From Hydrangea macrophylla (taxonomy: Eukaryota; Streptophyta; Magnoliopsida; Cornales; Hydrangeaceae), in assembly GCA_033977485.1 (NCBI GenBank), contig CM066991.1, positions 51,314,850 to 51,378,849 of the forward strand: 64,000 nucleotides of DNA, in the 5' to 3' direction. A program made the translations under genes and the position numbers. Each line of letters opens with the position of its first letter. The first letter of the stretch is position 1. Below the pieces are notes generated by a model. It made no database searches. It was not told where the DNA came from and worked only from the letters and a program-made list of their open reading frames with translations. This document shows, in pieces, positions 30,917-43,984 of this stretch.

Positions 30917-31879
30917 AAGTCCATTTATGGGCTTAAGTAGGCATCCAGGAGTTGGAACATCCGATTTAACCAAGCGGTCAAGTCGTTTGGTTTCATACAG
31001 AATCTGGATGAACCTTGTGTATACAAGAAGTGTGAAGGAAAAGTGGTGGCCTTTCTTGTGCTTTACGTTGACGATATTCTACTCATTGGAAATGATGTAG
31101 CGGCATTGTCAACGGTCAAGGTTTGGCTAGCTAGTATTTTCGATATGAAGGATCTAGGAGAGGCAAGCTATATTCTTGGGATAAAGATCTTTCGGGATCG
31201 CAAGCGAAAGATAATGGGATTGTCTCAAGCTGGTTATATCGATAAGGTGCTAACTAGGTTTTCAATGGATAATTCGAAGAAAGGTTTGTTACCTTTCAGG
31301 CATGGTTTAGCGTTCTCCAAGGACCAGTGTCCCAAGACACAGGAGGAGAGGAATCGCATGGTAGGAGTTCCCTATGCTTCAGCAGTGGGAAGTCTTATGT
31401 ATGCGATGTTATGCACTAGACCAGATATTTATTTTGCCGTTGGCATGGCTAGCAGATATCAATCGAATCCAGGTCCAGAGCACTGGACAGCCGTTAAGCA
31501 CATTCTTAAGTACTTGAGAAGGACTAAAGAATACATGCTTATGTACGGCTGTAGTGAGTTAATTCCAGTAGGATATACTGACTCGGACTTTATGTCAGAT
31601 AAAGATTCGAGGAAGTCAACATCTGGACATCTCTTTACCTTGGGAGGTGGTGCTGTTAGTTGGAGGAGCATTAAGCAAAATGCATTGCAGACTCAACTAC
31701 AAAAGCTGAGTATGTGGCTGCTTGTGAAGCTGCAAAAGAAGCTGTTTGACTCAAGAAGTTCCTTATGGAGCTCGAGGTGGTACCAGCGTCATTGTCACCT
31801 ATTACGCTTTATTGTGATAATAGTGGGGCAGTGGCTCAGTCCAAGGAGCCAAGGAACCACGGAAAGGGAAAGCACGTAG
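30917..31879 (+). pseudogene. pol: E5 RT palm and RNase H N-terminal part
   Basis: It is in the same frame as the preceding fragment once the two stops are passed. From 31043 it is open: FLVLYVDDILLIGND carries the YVDD catalytic pair, then the Copia thumb and connection. RNase H starts with IPVGYTDSDFMSDKDSRKST. Near 31683 a one-base deletion shifts the frame, so the last part (31765-31879 of this frame) is out-of-frame peptide. Confidence 0.88.
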
Positions 31880-32049
31880 AGTGGAAATATCATCTTATCC
31901 GAGATATTGTTCAACGTGGAGATGTGACTGTCACCAAGATTGCCACCGCTGACAATCTTGCTGATCCGTTTACAAAGGCCTTGCCACAGAAGGTCTTTGA
32001 TCGTCATCTAGATAGTCTAGGTCTCAGATGTAATCCTGTATGGATGTGA
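31684..32049 (+). pseudogene. pol: E5 RNase H C-terminal part
   Basis: After the second frameshift the RNase H end continues in the +1 frame: SPITLYCDNSGAVAQSKEP (catalytic Asp region), GKHVEWKYHLIRDIV and ADNLADPFTKALP, ending at the TGA 32047-32049 close to the PPT. One early codon in this stretch is also a stop (TGA near 31747). Confidence 0.85.
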
Positions 32050-32053
32050 GTGC

Positions 32054-32064
32054 AAGTGGGAGTT
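32054..32064 (+). other. E5 polypurine tract
   Basis: AAGTGGGAG with two bases following lies directly before the TGTTGGG start of the 3' LTR. Confidence 0.75.
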
Positions 32065-33562
32065 TGTTGGGTTTGTGCCCTCAAATCATTACTTTATGTA
32101 TGAGACATTGACTTTTTAATATATGGATATCAGCTTTACATTTCATTATGTATGTTTCTTTCATGAGATGATTGTTTATCCTTAAGTATCATAGTAAGTA
32201 ATTCGTGTATGTATGAGATACATACAAGTGAGATACGAATTACTATTCTTTGTTACTTAGAATGTGTCACAGTGGATGATGAAACTGGATATCTCATCAG
32301 GTTTACACTGTAGCATGATTAACTACCATTGGATGGAGTGATTAATCTCAATCACTAGAGTTTAACTCTTAGTTAACATGCTAGTGCTTATAGTGCATTG
32401 ACGAACCTGAGCTTTCCTACTGACACTCAAGGCTGTCAATCAGCCGATAGGAACTCATAACTTGTATAAGGTACGTGTTCTTAATCTTGAGACGTTTATG
32501 AACACAGACTGTGGATATGGCTTCTTTGATTTACCAATCAGTGAGGTCTATAGAAGATCAACACCTGGGTATCTTGGGTATGTCATATTCATAGGGTTGT
32601 GAACATAAATTGTCAAGACAGAATCTACCCTCTGTTTCAGAGTAAGCATTCCCTTGAGAATGTCACCAAGTCGATTACTGAGTACTACAGTCTTGTTGAT
32701 AAGAGTTATCAACATGTTTGGTAATCATGAGAGGTGAATGGGACTCAAGGAATATAAGAAGTAATCATGATTCAGGTTGACAGTAACAGTTATCCGACTA
32801 CCTGAATATGATTACGAATGCTAACGGTAGAGGGACATTAGTACAACATACAAGTCTAGTTATCGCTTCAGATATGTTCTTTTGCGTTGGAGTTTAGTTA
32901 TCGTTTTATAGTGGAGTAAACATTAACTGATCAGTCGATTAATTTGCTGATCAAAGAGTTTGGTCATGGGAGTTAATCAACTGATCTGAGCCAACAATAA
33001 AGAGCCTAGGAGGTCCCACTCTTAGCTCCGCAAGGATGCTTGGAAAGGCAAATGAGGATGATGTCAAGACAGGTTCGATCGATCGAAGTTGTCTCGATCG
33101 ATTGAAGTCTAGACAGGTTCGATCGATTGAAGATGGTTCCATCGATCTAATGTTCGATCGATCGAATCCACTTCGATCGCTCTAGAGCTAGGTCGGTTCT
33201 GGGAATCTATAAATAGGGCAGCTGCGTTCTGGAAAGGTTGTTCGTCGTTTTGAACGTCAGAAGCTGCAGAAACTATTTTGGAGCCCCAAAACCTTCTGTA
33301 TCCTCTCCATTAGAGTTCCCACCAACCCTAGCCCTTCCTGCGAGCATCCATAGGAGTCATAAGAGTGAAGACCATCTAGTGGAGGCTGCTGGAAGTTAGA
33401 GATTTCAGAATTGGGTTCAAGACAGTAAGGTATAATTCTTGTCCCCTCTTGTGTGCATCTATAGAGTTGATGGGTAGTAGATCCGGGCATGCCAATTATG
33501 TTTTATAACTTGATTTTTCCGCTGCGCGTTTAAACTTATAACTTAAACCGGTTTTTCCAACA
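32065..33562 (+). repeat. E5 3' LTR, 1498 bp
   Basis: Same length as the 5' LTR, no indels, about 23 substitutions. The palindrome array is at 33074-33185 and the TATA box at 33208-33215. It ends CCAACA at 33562, followed by the CTAAT duplication. Confidence 0.96.
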
Positions 33563-33567
33563 CTAAT
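33563..33567 (+). other. E5 target-site duplication, right copy (CTAAT)
   Basis: Exact repeat of 24870-24874. Confidence 0.95.
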
Positions 33568-36500
33568 ACCATCACATCATCATACAAGGCCCTCGTAACC
33601 ACTAACCTGAAAACTATACTCTTTCCATGCCATCTTGGCCTTTGCGACCTAGTTAATCTAACTCGACATTCGATATCAGCTTAACCAACTCTTGACATCA
33701 TCTGACCGATTCACAAAATGAACCAACAATACTTGCATCGCTTATTATAAGATAGGCACATTACATAACTTTCGAATACTAACATCATAGTTACACTTAG
33801 AATCATTCTAGTCCCGTAGCACATCTCCACCAGCTCCACACCTAAATGAAACCTTTACATGCTTATATCCTTGGTAGTACAACCCAAGCATGATTAACCA
33901 GTAACACATACAATAGAAACTTATATGGTTACTATCAACTCGAGAATCATACCATATATATTGCTTGTATATTGACTTTCAAGGTTCATACTTGGATTAA
34001 TCGTACACTACCATAATCATCAACATACTATATTCGTAACAACAGAAGCATAGCATATGGCTCTTGGATCTCTAACATGGATTGATACCAACAAACATAT
34101 AGATAAAACCCTTAACATGCTCATCTATGCGATATCACTACCATAGGACGAATATTCATTCCAATACAGATATTGGAATACATAGCATCATCATCAACAC
34201 AATGTATGTACAATACAACATACAGGTAACTTATAGATATCCTAAATAAATCTTATTAGGATTAGAACGAGGTTAAGAAACTCACCTCGATAAGATAGCA
34301 AGCTCAGAACCTCGGTAGAAGCTAACTGGCAAGTTCTACAACTTAAGACAAAAGAACAGGATAAAGTATGAGTGCAAACTACAGGGGCATAATGATAATT
34401 ATCCCAATTAAGGATATAAACTTCAAGGTAGTGATCTATGTGTCATTCTAAGTCCAACGCCATTGACTAGACTCAAATTAGAGTCCGTTGTATACGAGGC
34501 TAGGTTTTCTACACCAACGTGGACCCTAAAGACAAGCTGCATTTTTGACCGAGTCAACAAGTCACCAAACTTAAGGTGGACATTCTAGACATTATTCTAA
34601 GACTCTGGGAACTGACCACGTAATTATCGGAGTCACAAATTATTCGTTATGACTTATTGAAGATAATATATTCCAAAAAATACCCAAAGAGGAATATAAT
34701 TAAATAAATATATCTACACTGAGAAATCTGTACATGGAAATATTCTTCATACATACTATATCTTAAGAGACACTATCAGTATTTTTATAATAATTTTTGG
34801 AGCTCGTTTTGTAGTTTTAATAATTAATATACTCATAAAATAACTCCTTGTTAGTTATTAAAAATACTAAACGATAGTACTATAGCTTTATAAAATATAA
34901 TACAGTATAGAACTCACTTAGGGACATATCCTTGATTTTCCAGAATTAGTAGTATGTATAATTATTTAATTACTATTTAAACACCATAGGAAAACAATAT
35001 CTATTATTTATATTATATATATAAATAATAAATATATATGATTTAATATAATAATAATACTCAGAATATATGAAATATTATATAATAATATTTCATAACT
35101 TAAAAATACTAGTTATATCATTCAAATCTAATTTAGTTAATTAAAACTATTTAAAACTATAAATAAGGAATTAATATTATTATTAATAACCCAGACCCGA
35201 CATGTCAAACCCGAACCGACCCACTCAAATGGGCAACCCATATACACAAAGAACAAAATCCAAGTGGGTGACCCACTGGTCAAACTCGAACCAACCATAT
35301 CCTAAACAAACTACCCATTAACACACAAAGGAACCCACATTAAAACCCATTCGGGTTGAACCTAACCCATACCCAAAACCCTATTACACTAACAAACTGA
35401 CTCTACCTGCTAACCCAAACCTAGACCGAAATCGCCCCAAACCCTGAACCACTTCTACTCACAACCTGGACCGACCCATTAACTCGCACCCGACCCGACG
35501 TCATAACGATGTCGTCCCACTAAAGGGCTCCACGGGTTTTTCTAAACCCGACCCTAACCACTACCCTTACCCACTTACATTCACAAACCAACCCATACCT
35601 AGACCCGGCCCGACCCGGTGTTATAATCCGAAACCCAACCCTAACCCTTTCTTCTCCGGCGAGCCATACCGCCGTGAGCGCCTTGCGATTATGCCGAAAA
35701 AATGTCAACCCCTATATCTCACTCATTTATCTACAAATAACTCTTCTATAGCCTGGTCTAAAAATCACTCCTTCATAGGTGAAATGCACATACAACGCAG
35801 TGGGATAGAGTAGTCAGAAAATAAAAGAAATATCCAAGTAAAATGAACAATTTGAGTAGCTCAAAAATCCAAATGAAGCTAAATTTTTTTGTACATAAAG
35901 ATAATCCAAATACCTATAATGTTCTAGTTTTGAGTTTGATCCATGAAGCAATTTAGCATGCTCAAATAAATTATACCAATTAAGTCAACACAGTGAATTT
36001 AATCCTGATAGATTGTATGTTTTTAGCCTTTTTTATTTTTTCCTCATATTTGATCTTCATTCCAAATCCCAAAACAAGTTCTAAATATATATACATATAT
36101 ATTAAGTTCTATACTCACCTAGGGATTAAGACTTGTTTGGGTGTTGAGAAAATGGAGGAAAATGTAAAGAAAAGCTTGAAATGCCTCCAATGGTGATCTT
36201 TTCCTCTCCTCTTCCGATTCTTTGCAATTTGGGGCTTGATTATGAACTCTTTAGCTTCCTTTGATAGTAACTTATCTTCCTTTGGTGAAATGGGGGTGTA
36301 TATGGGGGTATTTGATGGTGTAGATCACAAAAATAACACATGCATTGAAGGATTTGGGCTAGACCATCATCATCTGCATCTTCTTCTCCTTCTCTCTCTC
36401 TAAACTCCCTCCAAGTTACTAAAAAACTCCGTATTTTGATGGTTTAACTCTCAAAAAAGAAAGATAAACAATGTATATATAGTGGGGAGTAAGTAGGACA

Positions 36501-36780
36501 AGTGTTCAATGTTAGGAGATTGATGGTGAGTAGTGGGATAAGTTTCCAAATGTGATTAAATGAGGTTTAAGATGTTACCATATGTCCAGTAACTGGGGTC
36601 CACCTTGATCTGTGTGTAAACATCTTGTAACACGCGTCTGCTCCATGGACTGTGTGTAAAACTGGTACGGCTCTAAACTTGCGGTCAGGTTACAATTCAC
36701 TTCTATTGCAGTGCAGTCGGTACAATCTCATCGACACAGTCGGTAATTGAATTTAATATACTAAGACCGTATTTATATGT
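33568..36780 (-). repeat. E4 right part: decayed Gypsy-type LTR, partly rearranged
   Basis: No gene is seen. 34000-34180 resembles 52690-52830 in E10 in direct orientation. About 36100-36400 resembles 53760-53960, also direct. Between them, 35710-36010 matches 52920-53215 only as reverse complement, so a segment is inverted relative to E10. An AT-rich tract (34960-35060) and a CCCGACC/ACCC low-complexity tract (about 35185-35660) are also present. Ends are not resolved. Confidence 0.5.
35185..35660. repeat. low-complexity ACCCGACC-rich tract
   Basis: Irregular runs of ACCCGACC, AACCCATA and AACCCTAACC. The phase is irregular and the exact CCCTAAA telomere unit is not repeated. Confidence 0.7.
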
Positions 36781-36902
36781 ATATATATAAATTCACACAA
36801 TACACCTGATAAACAGTATCAGCAAGATACGCAATATAGGGAAATTCTGATATTTATTTATATATTCGAACGTACAGAAACACAGGGAAATAGCGGTGCT
36901 AC

Positions 36903-38143
36903 AGCAGCTACCCTATTTATAGATTCCCAGAGCCGACCTCACGTTCAATCGATCAAATAAAACAACGAACTTTGATTTTCTGGACACATCTCCCCTATTT
37001 ATAGATTCCTAGAACCGACCTGACATTCAAGCAATCAAAGTGGCTTCGATCGATCGAATATTCGATCGATCGAACCACCTTTAATCGATCAAACCTGTCT
37101 AGACTTCAATCAATCGAGACTTCTTCGATCGATCGAACCTGTCTTGACAAGATCCTCATGTGCCTTTCCAAGCATCCTAGCGGAGCTAAGAGTGGGACCT
37201 CTTAGGCTCTTTATTGTTGGCTCAGATCAGTTGTTAATTCCCATGACCAAACTCTTAGATCAGCAAACTAACGAACTGATCAGTTAACGTTTACTCCACT
37301 ATTAAATGATTACTGAACTACAACGTAAAAGAACATATCCAAAGAGATAACTAGACTTGTATGGTGTACTGATGTCCCTCTACCGTCAGCATTCATAATC
37401 ATATTTAGGTAGTCGGATAACTATTATTGTCAACCTGAATCATGATTACTTCTTGTTTTACTTGAGTCCCATTCACCCTTTATGATTACTAAACATGTTG
37501 ATAACTACTTATCAACAAGACTGCAGTTCTCAGTAATCAACTTAGTGACATTCTCAAGGGAATGCTTACTCTATATTAAAGGGTAGATTCTATCTTGACA
37601 ATATATGTTCACAACCTTATGAACATGACATACCCAAGATACCCAGGTGTTGATCTTTAAGAACTCACTGATTGGTAAGTCAAAGTAGCCATATCCACAG
37701 TTTGTGTTCATAATCGTCTCAAGATTTAGAACACGTACCTTATAGAAGTTATGAGTTCTTATCGACTATTAACAGCCTTAAGTGTCAATAGGAAAGCTCA
37801 GGTCCGTCAATGCATTACAAGCACTAGCATATCAACCAGGAGATACACTCTAGTGATTGAGATTCGTCACACCATCTAATGGTAGTTAATCATGCTATAG
37901 TGTAAACCGAATGAGACATCCAGTCTCATCATCCAATGTGATAAATTCTAAGTGTCAAAGAATAGTAATTCGTATCTCACTTGTACGTATCTCATACACA
38001 CACGAATTACCTACTATGATACTTGAGAATTAACAATCATCTCTTGAAAGAAACATGCACAATAAAATATAAAATTGATATTCATATATTAAAATGCCAA
38101 TCTCTTATACACAAAGTAATGGTTTGAGGGCACAAACCCAACA
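36903..38143 (-). repeat. E6 3' LTR, truncated, with duplicated core promoter
   Basis: It starts TGTTGGGTTTGTG at 38143 on the minus strand and follows E5's LTR past the TATA box, then homology stops near 36903. The block around the TATA box is present twice: minus-strand TATAAATA at 36921-36914 and 37003-36996, each with AATC upstream and palindrome remnants. Confidence 0.85.
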
Positions 38144-40568
38144 CTTAACGGTTGTCTAGTGCTTTAGATCTGAATTCGATTGATACCTGCTAACCAAACC
38201 AATGACAAAGCAGATATCTGGCTTAGTGCATAACATTGCATACATGAGACTTCCTACTGCCGAAGCACAGGGAACTCCTGCCATGCAATTCCTCTCCTCT
38301 TGTGTCTTTGGACACTGGTCCTTGGAGAATGCTAAACCATGCTTGAAAGGTAATAAACCTTTCTTCGAATTATCCATTGAAAACATAGTCAGCACCTTAT
38401 CGATATAGCTTGCTTGAGCTAATCTCATTATCTTTCGCTTACGATTCTGAAAGAGCTGTATCCCAAGGATATAGCTCGCCTCTCCTAGATCCTTCATACT
38501 GAAAGTACTAGCTAGCCATACCTTAACCGTTGACAACGCCACTACATCATTCCCAATGAGTAAAATGTCATCAACGTAAAGAACAAGAAAGGCCACCATT
38601 TTCCCTTCACACTTCTTGTATACACAAGGTTGATCCATATTCTGTATGAAGCCAAACGATTTGACCGCTTGTTCATAATGAATGTTCCAACTCCTGGATG
38701 CCTGCTTAAGCCCATAAATGGACTTTTACAACTTGCATACCAAGCTACACCATTCTGCTGAGGCGTACCAAGTGCAGTCAAGTGTTATAGAATCCAATTC
38801 TGTATAAGGTGATCAATAAACTCAATAGAGAGGTACTTGCTAGCTCGATTAGATTAAATGGCCTTGATATGTGTGCCCAATTACTTCTCCACTTCAGCCC
38901 TAAACTCTTTGAACTTTTCAAAGGCTTCAAACTTGTGCTGCATTAGGTACACATATCCATACCTAGACTGGTCATCAATAAATGTTATAAAATACTCATA
39001 ACCAACCTTGCTCTAATATTTATTGATCCACACACATCAGTATGAACTAATTCCAATAATGCATTAGTCCTATTGCCCTTTAGGAGAAAGAGCCTTTTGG
39101 TCATCTTTCCCTCTAAACAAGACTTGCATACTTCCATTGGTTTGAGAACCAAATCACCTAAGACCCCTTCTTTGACTAGTCTATTAATCCTATTTAGATT
39201 GATATGGCCAAGCCTCATATGCCAAAGCCTTACTGGATTAATGGAAGACTCCTTTCTTTTAGATGGTACAGTTACCACTGAGTTATTAAGTTCCATACAA
39301 GAGTCTTTAGAAAAATTTTGAGTTATCACATACAAGCCATTTGATTTAACACCAGAACAAATAAAAGAACCATTTCCGTTAATCATAACTTCAGTTCCAG
39401 AATGAAAAGAATAACCATTATTCGATAAATTACAAACTGAAATTAAATTTTGTCTCATTAAAGGGACATAAAGTACATCTGATAGAATCAAAATATTATT
39501 GCCTAAAAATTCTAAAGCAACTACTCCTATTGTAACCGTGGAAACGGTTGCGTTAGATCCTAGAGTCAACACGATTTCCCCATCACTGCATTTCATTGTT
39601 GATCTGAACCCCTGTAATGAATTACAAATGTGGTTAGTCGCACCAGAATCAATAAACCAAGTGTTTGAAGTATCCGCTATAAAACTTCAATCACATATGA
39701 TTCAATCATACCTTAAACCCTTGTAGCCAAGAATTGTGGACAATTCCTCTTCCAGTGACCCTTCTCAGCGCATTAGAAAACACTTTCCTTTGCCTTAGCC
39801 ACCCACCTTTCCCTTACCTTTACCCTTTCCTTTAGATTTTGCAATCTTAGGGACTGGTCCAACATTTGAACCACCAATGCTAGCTTTTTTCTCCCCTTTC
39901 TTTCCTTTTGGTGTAGATTGGGAGGAGGAAGAGCCTTTCTCAATGTTCAGAACATTGCCCCCAGGTTTGATCACCCATTCCACTACCAGAAGAGAACTGA
40001 TCAATTCACTGATTGAAAAATTCATTTGATTCATATTATAATTAAGTTTAAATTGAGTGAATGAAGGCGACAACGAATTGAGGATCATATCAACTTGGGT
40101 CTGTGCATCGATGTTGGTACATAGGGTCTCCAGCTCGTTCAAATAACCAATAAACTTTAAATCATGTTCTTTGACTGGAGTCCCTTCCAACATCTTGGCA
40201 CTCATTATCTTCTACATAGCTACCTGCTTGGCAGGCCAGCCATGCTCCCCAAACATCTTTTTCAGGGATTCGATAATGTCACTGGCAGAATTATTCCACT
40301 GGAACTGATGTTGTAACACACCAGCCATTGAGTCCAGAATATAGCAACGGGCCATTCCATTCGACTTCTTCCACTTGTCAAATGCATGTTTGGCAGTTGT
40401 TGAAGCATTTGCCGCGGGTTCTTTAGGGCATGAGGTGGTGAGGATATAGATGTAATCCTTCGTAGTTAATACGCTGTCAAGGTTTCATTTCTATTCAGTG
40501 TAATCATTTCTAGTTAACTTGTTTTGAGTGAGTATAGTGGCAAGGGAACTAAATGCAGATCCAAACAT
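38144..40568 (-). pseudogene. gag-pol: E6 gag-pol remnants
   Basis: Read right to left: gag from ATG 40568 (MFGSAFSSLATIL) with early stops; capsid and basic region open in 40205-39795; a damaged knuckle; the protease to pre-integrase part in 39596-38985 (finger VCKSCLEGK intact, HTDVCG present); a jump near 38750 from [12 protein letters not shown] directly to RT sequence; then RT with FLVLYVDDILLIGND in 38638-38156. Sequence ends abruptly at the LTR. The joints mark internal deletions, one with short shared bases at the break. Confidence 0.85.
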
Positions 40569-42295
40569 TATGATTTATTGAAAATCAAAAAGACAAAATA
40601 AATATGGATATCAAAAATTAATAGTTTGAAATAAAAGAATCCTTAAAACTCTTATTTTTAAAACAAAGTCGCCAAAATATCAAAATGAAAGAGTAAAGCC
40701 TCAGTGTGGTGGTTAATATTCGATCCTTTGATTAATCATGACTTGTCTGCTATGCATCTCTTGCAAAACATGTCATTACTCCCGAACCTATTTGATCTCT
40801 AAGTTTCTGACTAATGCCCCGTGTGGGATCCCTTATCCATAACTTAGCTAGTGTGTACCATTAACTAGAATCCAATCACAACCGCCTCAAGTAGTGCCTC
40901 CGTATGGTGGTCACCCTCTAACACATCTGATTGATACTATCTGTAAGAAGTTCACATCTAGTAATCAAGTAGTAGTGTACCCTCCGTGAGGAACGATCAC
41001 CCCTGGCGAGGTAACACAGAATGAACTACTCATCTTATAGTGAACCATTAATGGAAGATCGTGGGTGCTATTTATAAGACCTTCTCCCACTAGATTTGGT
41101 AAATAAGGATTTTGCTTTCTAGAAAAATGTTTCTACTCATTCCCCATAAACATCCAATGGCTACTAGTGAGTTTAAACAGCTTTTTAAATTTTATTGTTG
41201 AATTTTTTTTATTATGCATGTAGTAACAACATATTAAATATTCCAATCACAAATAAGCATATAAAAACAAAAAACTAAAATGAAATAAAGGCATTCATAT
41301 GCCTCTGTCTCCCATGGCTCTATCTCCATTGAACCTCCTCTTGGTTTGGTCGCCTCCGGCCTCTCCATCTTCATGGACAATGGCTTGCTCCACCACCTTC
41401 ATGGATTTTTTAATTCTATTACATTGGTCCTATGCTTCTTTCTAAGCTTATAATTTATCTAGAAGTAGAAAATAATAATAAAATATAAGGCTAGAGAAAC
41501 TGGTATGACTTTTCTTTTCGTAGGATTGAAGTCGCAGTGCCCTTTACATATGCCTTAACACCAAACCAAAATTAAATACATCATACACCAATCTCAAACA
41601 TTTAAATACAAAATTTAAAATAACTTGGTGCCTTGGGAGATAGTGGCGTAATCCTGCTGCGAAAGGGTTAGTCGTACGCACATCCACACATATATTACAA
41701 ATACATGTAACTATAAGAACCCCTAATTGATTCACATAGTACATAAACTCTTTATGTACTGAATTAGAACTTAAAACAACATCTTTGTTCTCTGTCATAT
41801 TTCGATCGATCGACAAAGTTTCGATCGATCGAGCCTCGATCGATTGAACATAGTTCAATCGATTGAACTTTCAATTTCAGAGAATGATTTAAAAAATTTA
41901 TAGGATAATCTAAAATTAAAGTAAATAATTTTAAAATCTTTTAAAACTGTGAAAGGAACATCTGGACAGAGAATTGCTCTTGATCGATCAAACCCTATTT
42001 AATCGATCGAACAAAACAAAGTTCTATCGATCGAACAAAACAAAGTTCTATCGATCGAAACAAGTTCGATCACTTAAGAACAGAAAGGTTCAATCGATCG
42101 AACATACTTCAAGCGATCGATCGAACCCATCATACATCCAATGCAATCACAGATTTGTATTCTGCTGCGAGATTGCTGCAGAAACAAATCTGTGATGATG
42201 CAGTTTCGAACACAATTCTAAAATCAACACGTAAATCAAAACTAGTGTTCTAAAACACATCTATAGATCCAAATAAGCGAGGCTCGGATATTACT
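40569..42295 (-). other. E6 leader with TCGATCGA palindromes and CACACGG hairpins
   Basis: It is homologous to 26389-28061 of E5. Palindrome clusters are at 41800-41872 and 41975-42127; CCGTGTGG or CCGTATGG hairpin relics are at about 40702-40716, 40817-40830, 40896-40912 and 40978-40995. The PBS is degraded (about 42278-42294). No gene is seen. Confidence 0.7.
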
Positions 42296-43766
42296 TGATG
42301 GAAAATTAGGTTTAAAATTTGTTTTAAACACGCAGCGAAAAGATTAAGTTAAAAAAACTTATTGGTAGCCCGTATCTACTACTCGTTAATTCTATAGATG
42401 CGTACAAGAGGGGACAAGAATTATACCTTTAACCAAATTTTGAAATCTCTGACTTCCAGCATCCTCCACTAGTTGGTCTTCACTCTTATGACTCCTATGG
42501 ATGCTTGGAGAGTCTAGGGTTGGTGGGAACCCTAATAGAGAGAATAGAGAAGGCTTGGGAAGCCCTAAAGTAGTTTCTGCAGCTTTTGGTTAATAAAAAT
42601 GATGACGACCTCATTTTTTTGGATGTAGCTGCCCTATTTATAGATTTCAAGAACCGACCTCACATTCAATCGATCGAAGTGGCTTCGATTGATCGAACCT
42701 AGATCGATCGAACCACTTTCGATTGATCGAACCTGCCTTGACTTCAATCGATCGAGACTCCTTCGATCGATCGAACCTATCTTGACAAGATCCTCGTGTG
42801 GTTTTCCAAGCATCCAAGCGAGTGGGAGCTCCTAGGCTCTTTATTATTGGCTCAGACTAGTTGTTAATTCTGATGACCAAACTCTTTGATCAGCAAACTA
42901 ATCAACTGATCAGTTAACAGTTACTCCACTATAAAATGATAACTGCACTCCAACGCAAAAGAATAAATCCAAGGCAATATCTAGACTTGTATAGTGTACT
43001 AATGTCCCTCTACCATCAACATTGCAATCATATTCAGGTAGTCGGATAAACGGTTACTGTTAACCTGAATCATGATAACTTCGTGTATTCCTTGAGTCCC
43101 AATCACCTCTCATGATTACCAAACATGTTTATAACTACTTATCAATAAGACTGTAGTTCTCAATAATCAACTTGGTGACATTCTCAAGTGAATGCTTACT
43201 CTTAAACTGAGGGTAGATTCTATCTTGACAATATATGTTCACAACCTTATGAACATGACATACCCAAGATACCCAGGTGTTTATCTTTAAGAGCTCACTG
43301 ATTGGTAAGTCAAAGCAGGCATATCCACAGTTTGTGTTCATAATCATCTCAAGATTTAGAATACGTATCTTATAGAAGTTATGAGTTCCTATCGACTGTT
43401 GACAGCCTTAAGTGTCAATAGGGAAGCTCAGGTTCGTCAATGCACTGCAAGCACTAGCATATCAACTAAGAGCTACACTCTAGTGATTGAGATTCATAAC
43501 TCCATCTAATGGTAGTTAATCATGCTACAGTGTAAACCTAATGAGACATCAAGTCTCATCATCCAATGTGACAAATTCTAAGTATAAACGAATAGTAATT
43601 CATATCTATGTATCTCATACACACACAAATTACCTACTATGATACTTGAGGATTAACAATCATCTCTTGAAAGAAACATTCATAATAAAATATAAAGCTG
43701 ATATCCATATATTAAAATGTCAATGTCTCATACATAAAGTAATGGTTTAAGGGCACAAATCCAACA
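42296..43766 (-). repeat. E6 5' LTR, 1471 bp
   Basis: On the minus strand it starts TGTTGGATTTGTGCCC (43766) and ends near TTTTCCATCA (42296). It has the palindrome array at 42667-42775 and the TATA box at 42642-42635, in the same order as E5. Confidence 0.9.
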
Positions 43767-43984
43767 ATGTTGTTTATGGATAAACACGCCAAACTATTCA
43801 ACTCATGAATAACACATATTTGAATATATAAAGATGCTCATAAATAGAGGAATCAAAGATATCTTATTAGAATTGCTAATTGGTTTGAGGGCTTAATCAC
43901 AACATCTCCTCCGCCCGATGTTCCTCCAGAGACCACGTTGATGTGATCGAGGGGCTATTGCTATTCAGGGGGTCAGGTATCTTG
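43767..43984. other. unassigned spacer between E6 and E7
   Basis: About 220 bases of AT-rich DNA. The part from about 43880 may be the downstream end of the E7 gag region. Nothing else is recognisable. Confidence 0.4.

Larger units (their letters stand above)
24875..33562 (+). mobile_element. E5: complete Ty1/Copia element
   Basis: Two LTRs of equal length (1498 bp), a PBS, gag, protease, integrase, RT, RNase H in Copia order, a short PPT and a perfect 5-bp target duplication define it. I counted about 23 LTR-LTR differences and no indels (about 1.5 percent), an age similar to E2 and older than E1. The coding region carries frameshifts and stops. A deleted relative, E6, lies in the opposite orientation 3.3 kb away. 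I did not assign a Copia lineage. Confidence 0.96.
36903..43766 (-). mobile_element. E6: deleted Copia element, same family as E5, opposite strand
   Basis: The minus strand reads 5' LTR (43766-42296), leader, gag, protease, part of integrase, RT fragment, truncated 3' LTR (38143 to about 36903). Relative to E5 it lacks about 1 kb from the integrase Glu region to mid-RT, all of RNase H and the PPT, and the R/U5 end of the 3' LTR. It is too decayed for autonomous movement. The far end of the 3' LTR is missing, so no target duplication can be tested. Confidence 0.88.

Noticed and set aside
35185..35660. possible interstitial telomere repeat
   Set aside because: ACCCTAAC words occur but not a regular CCCTAAA array; it is a low-complexity ACCCGACC tract.
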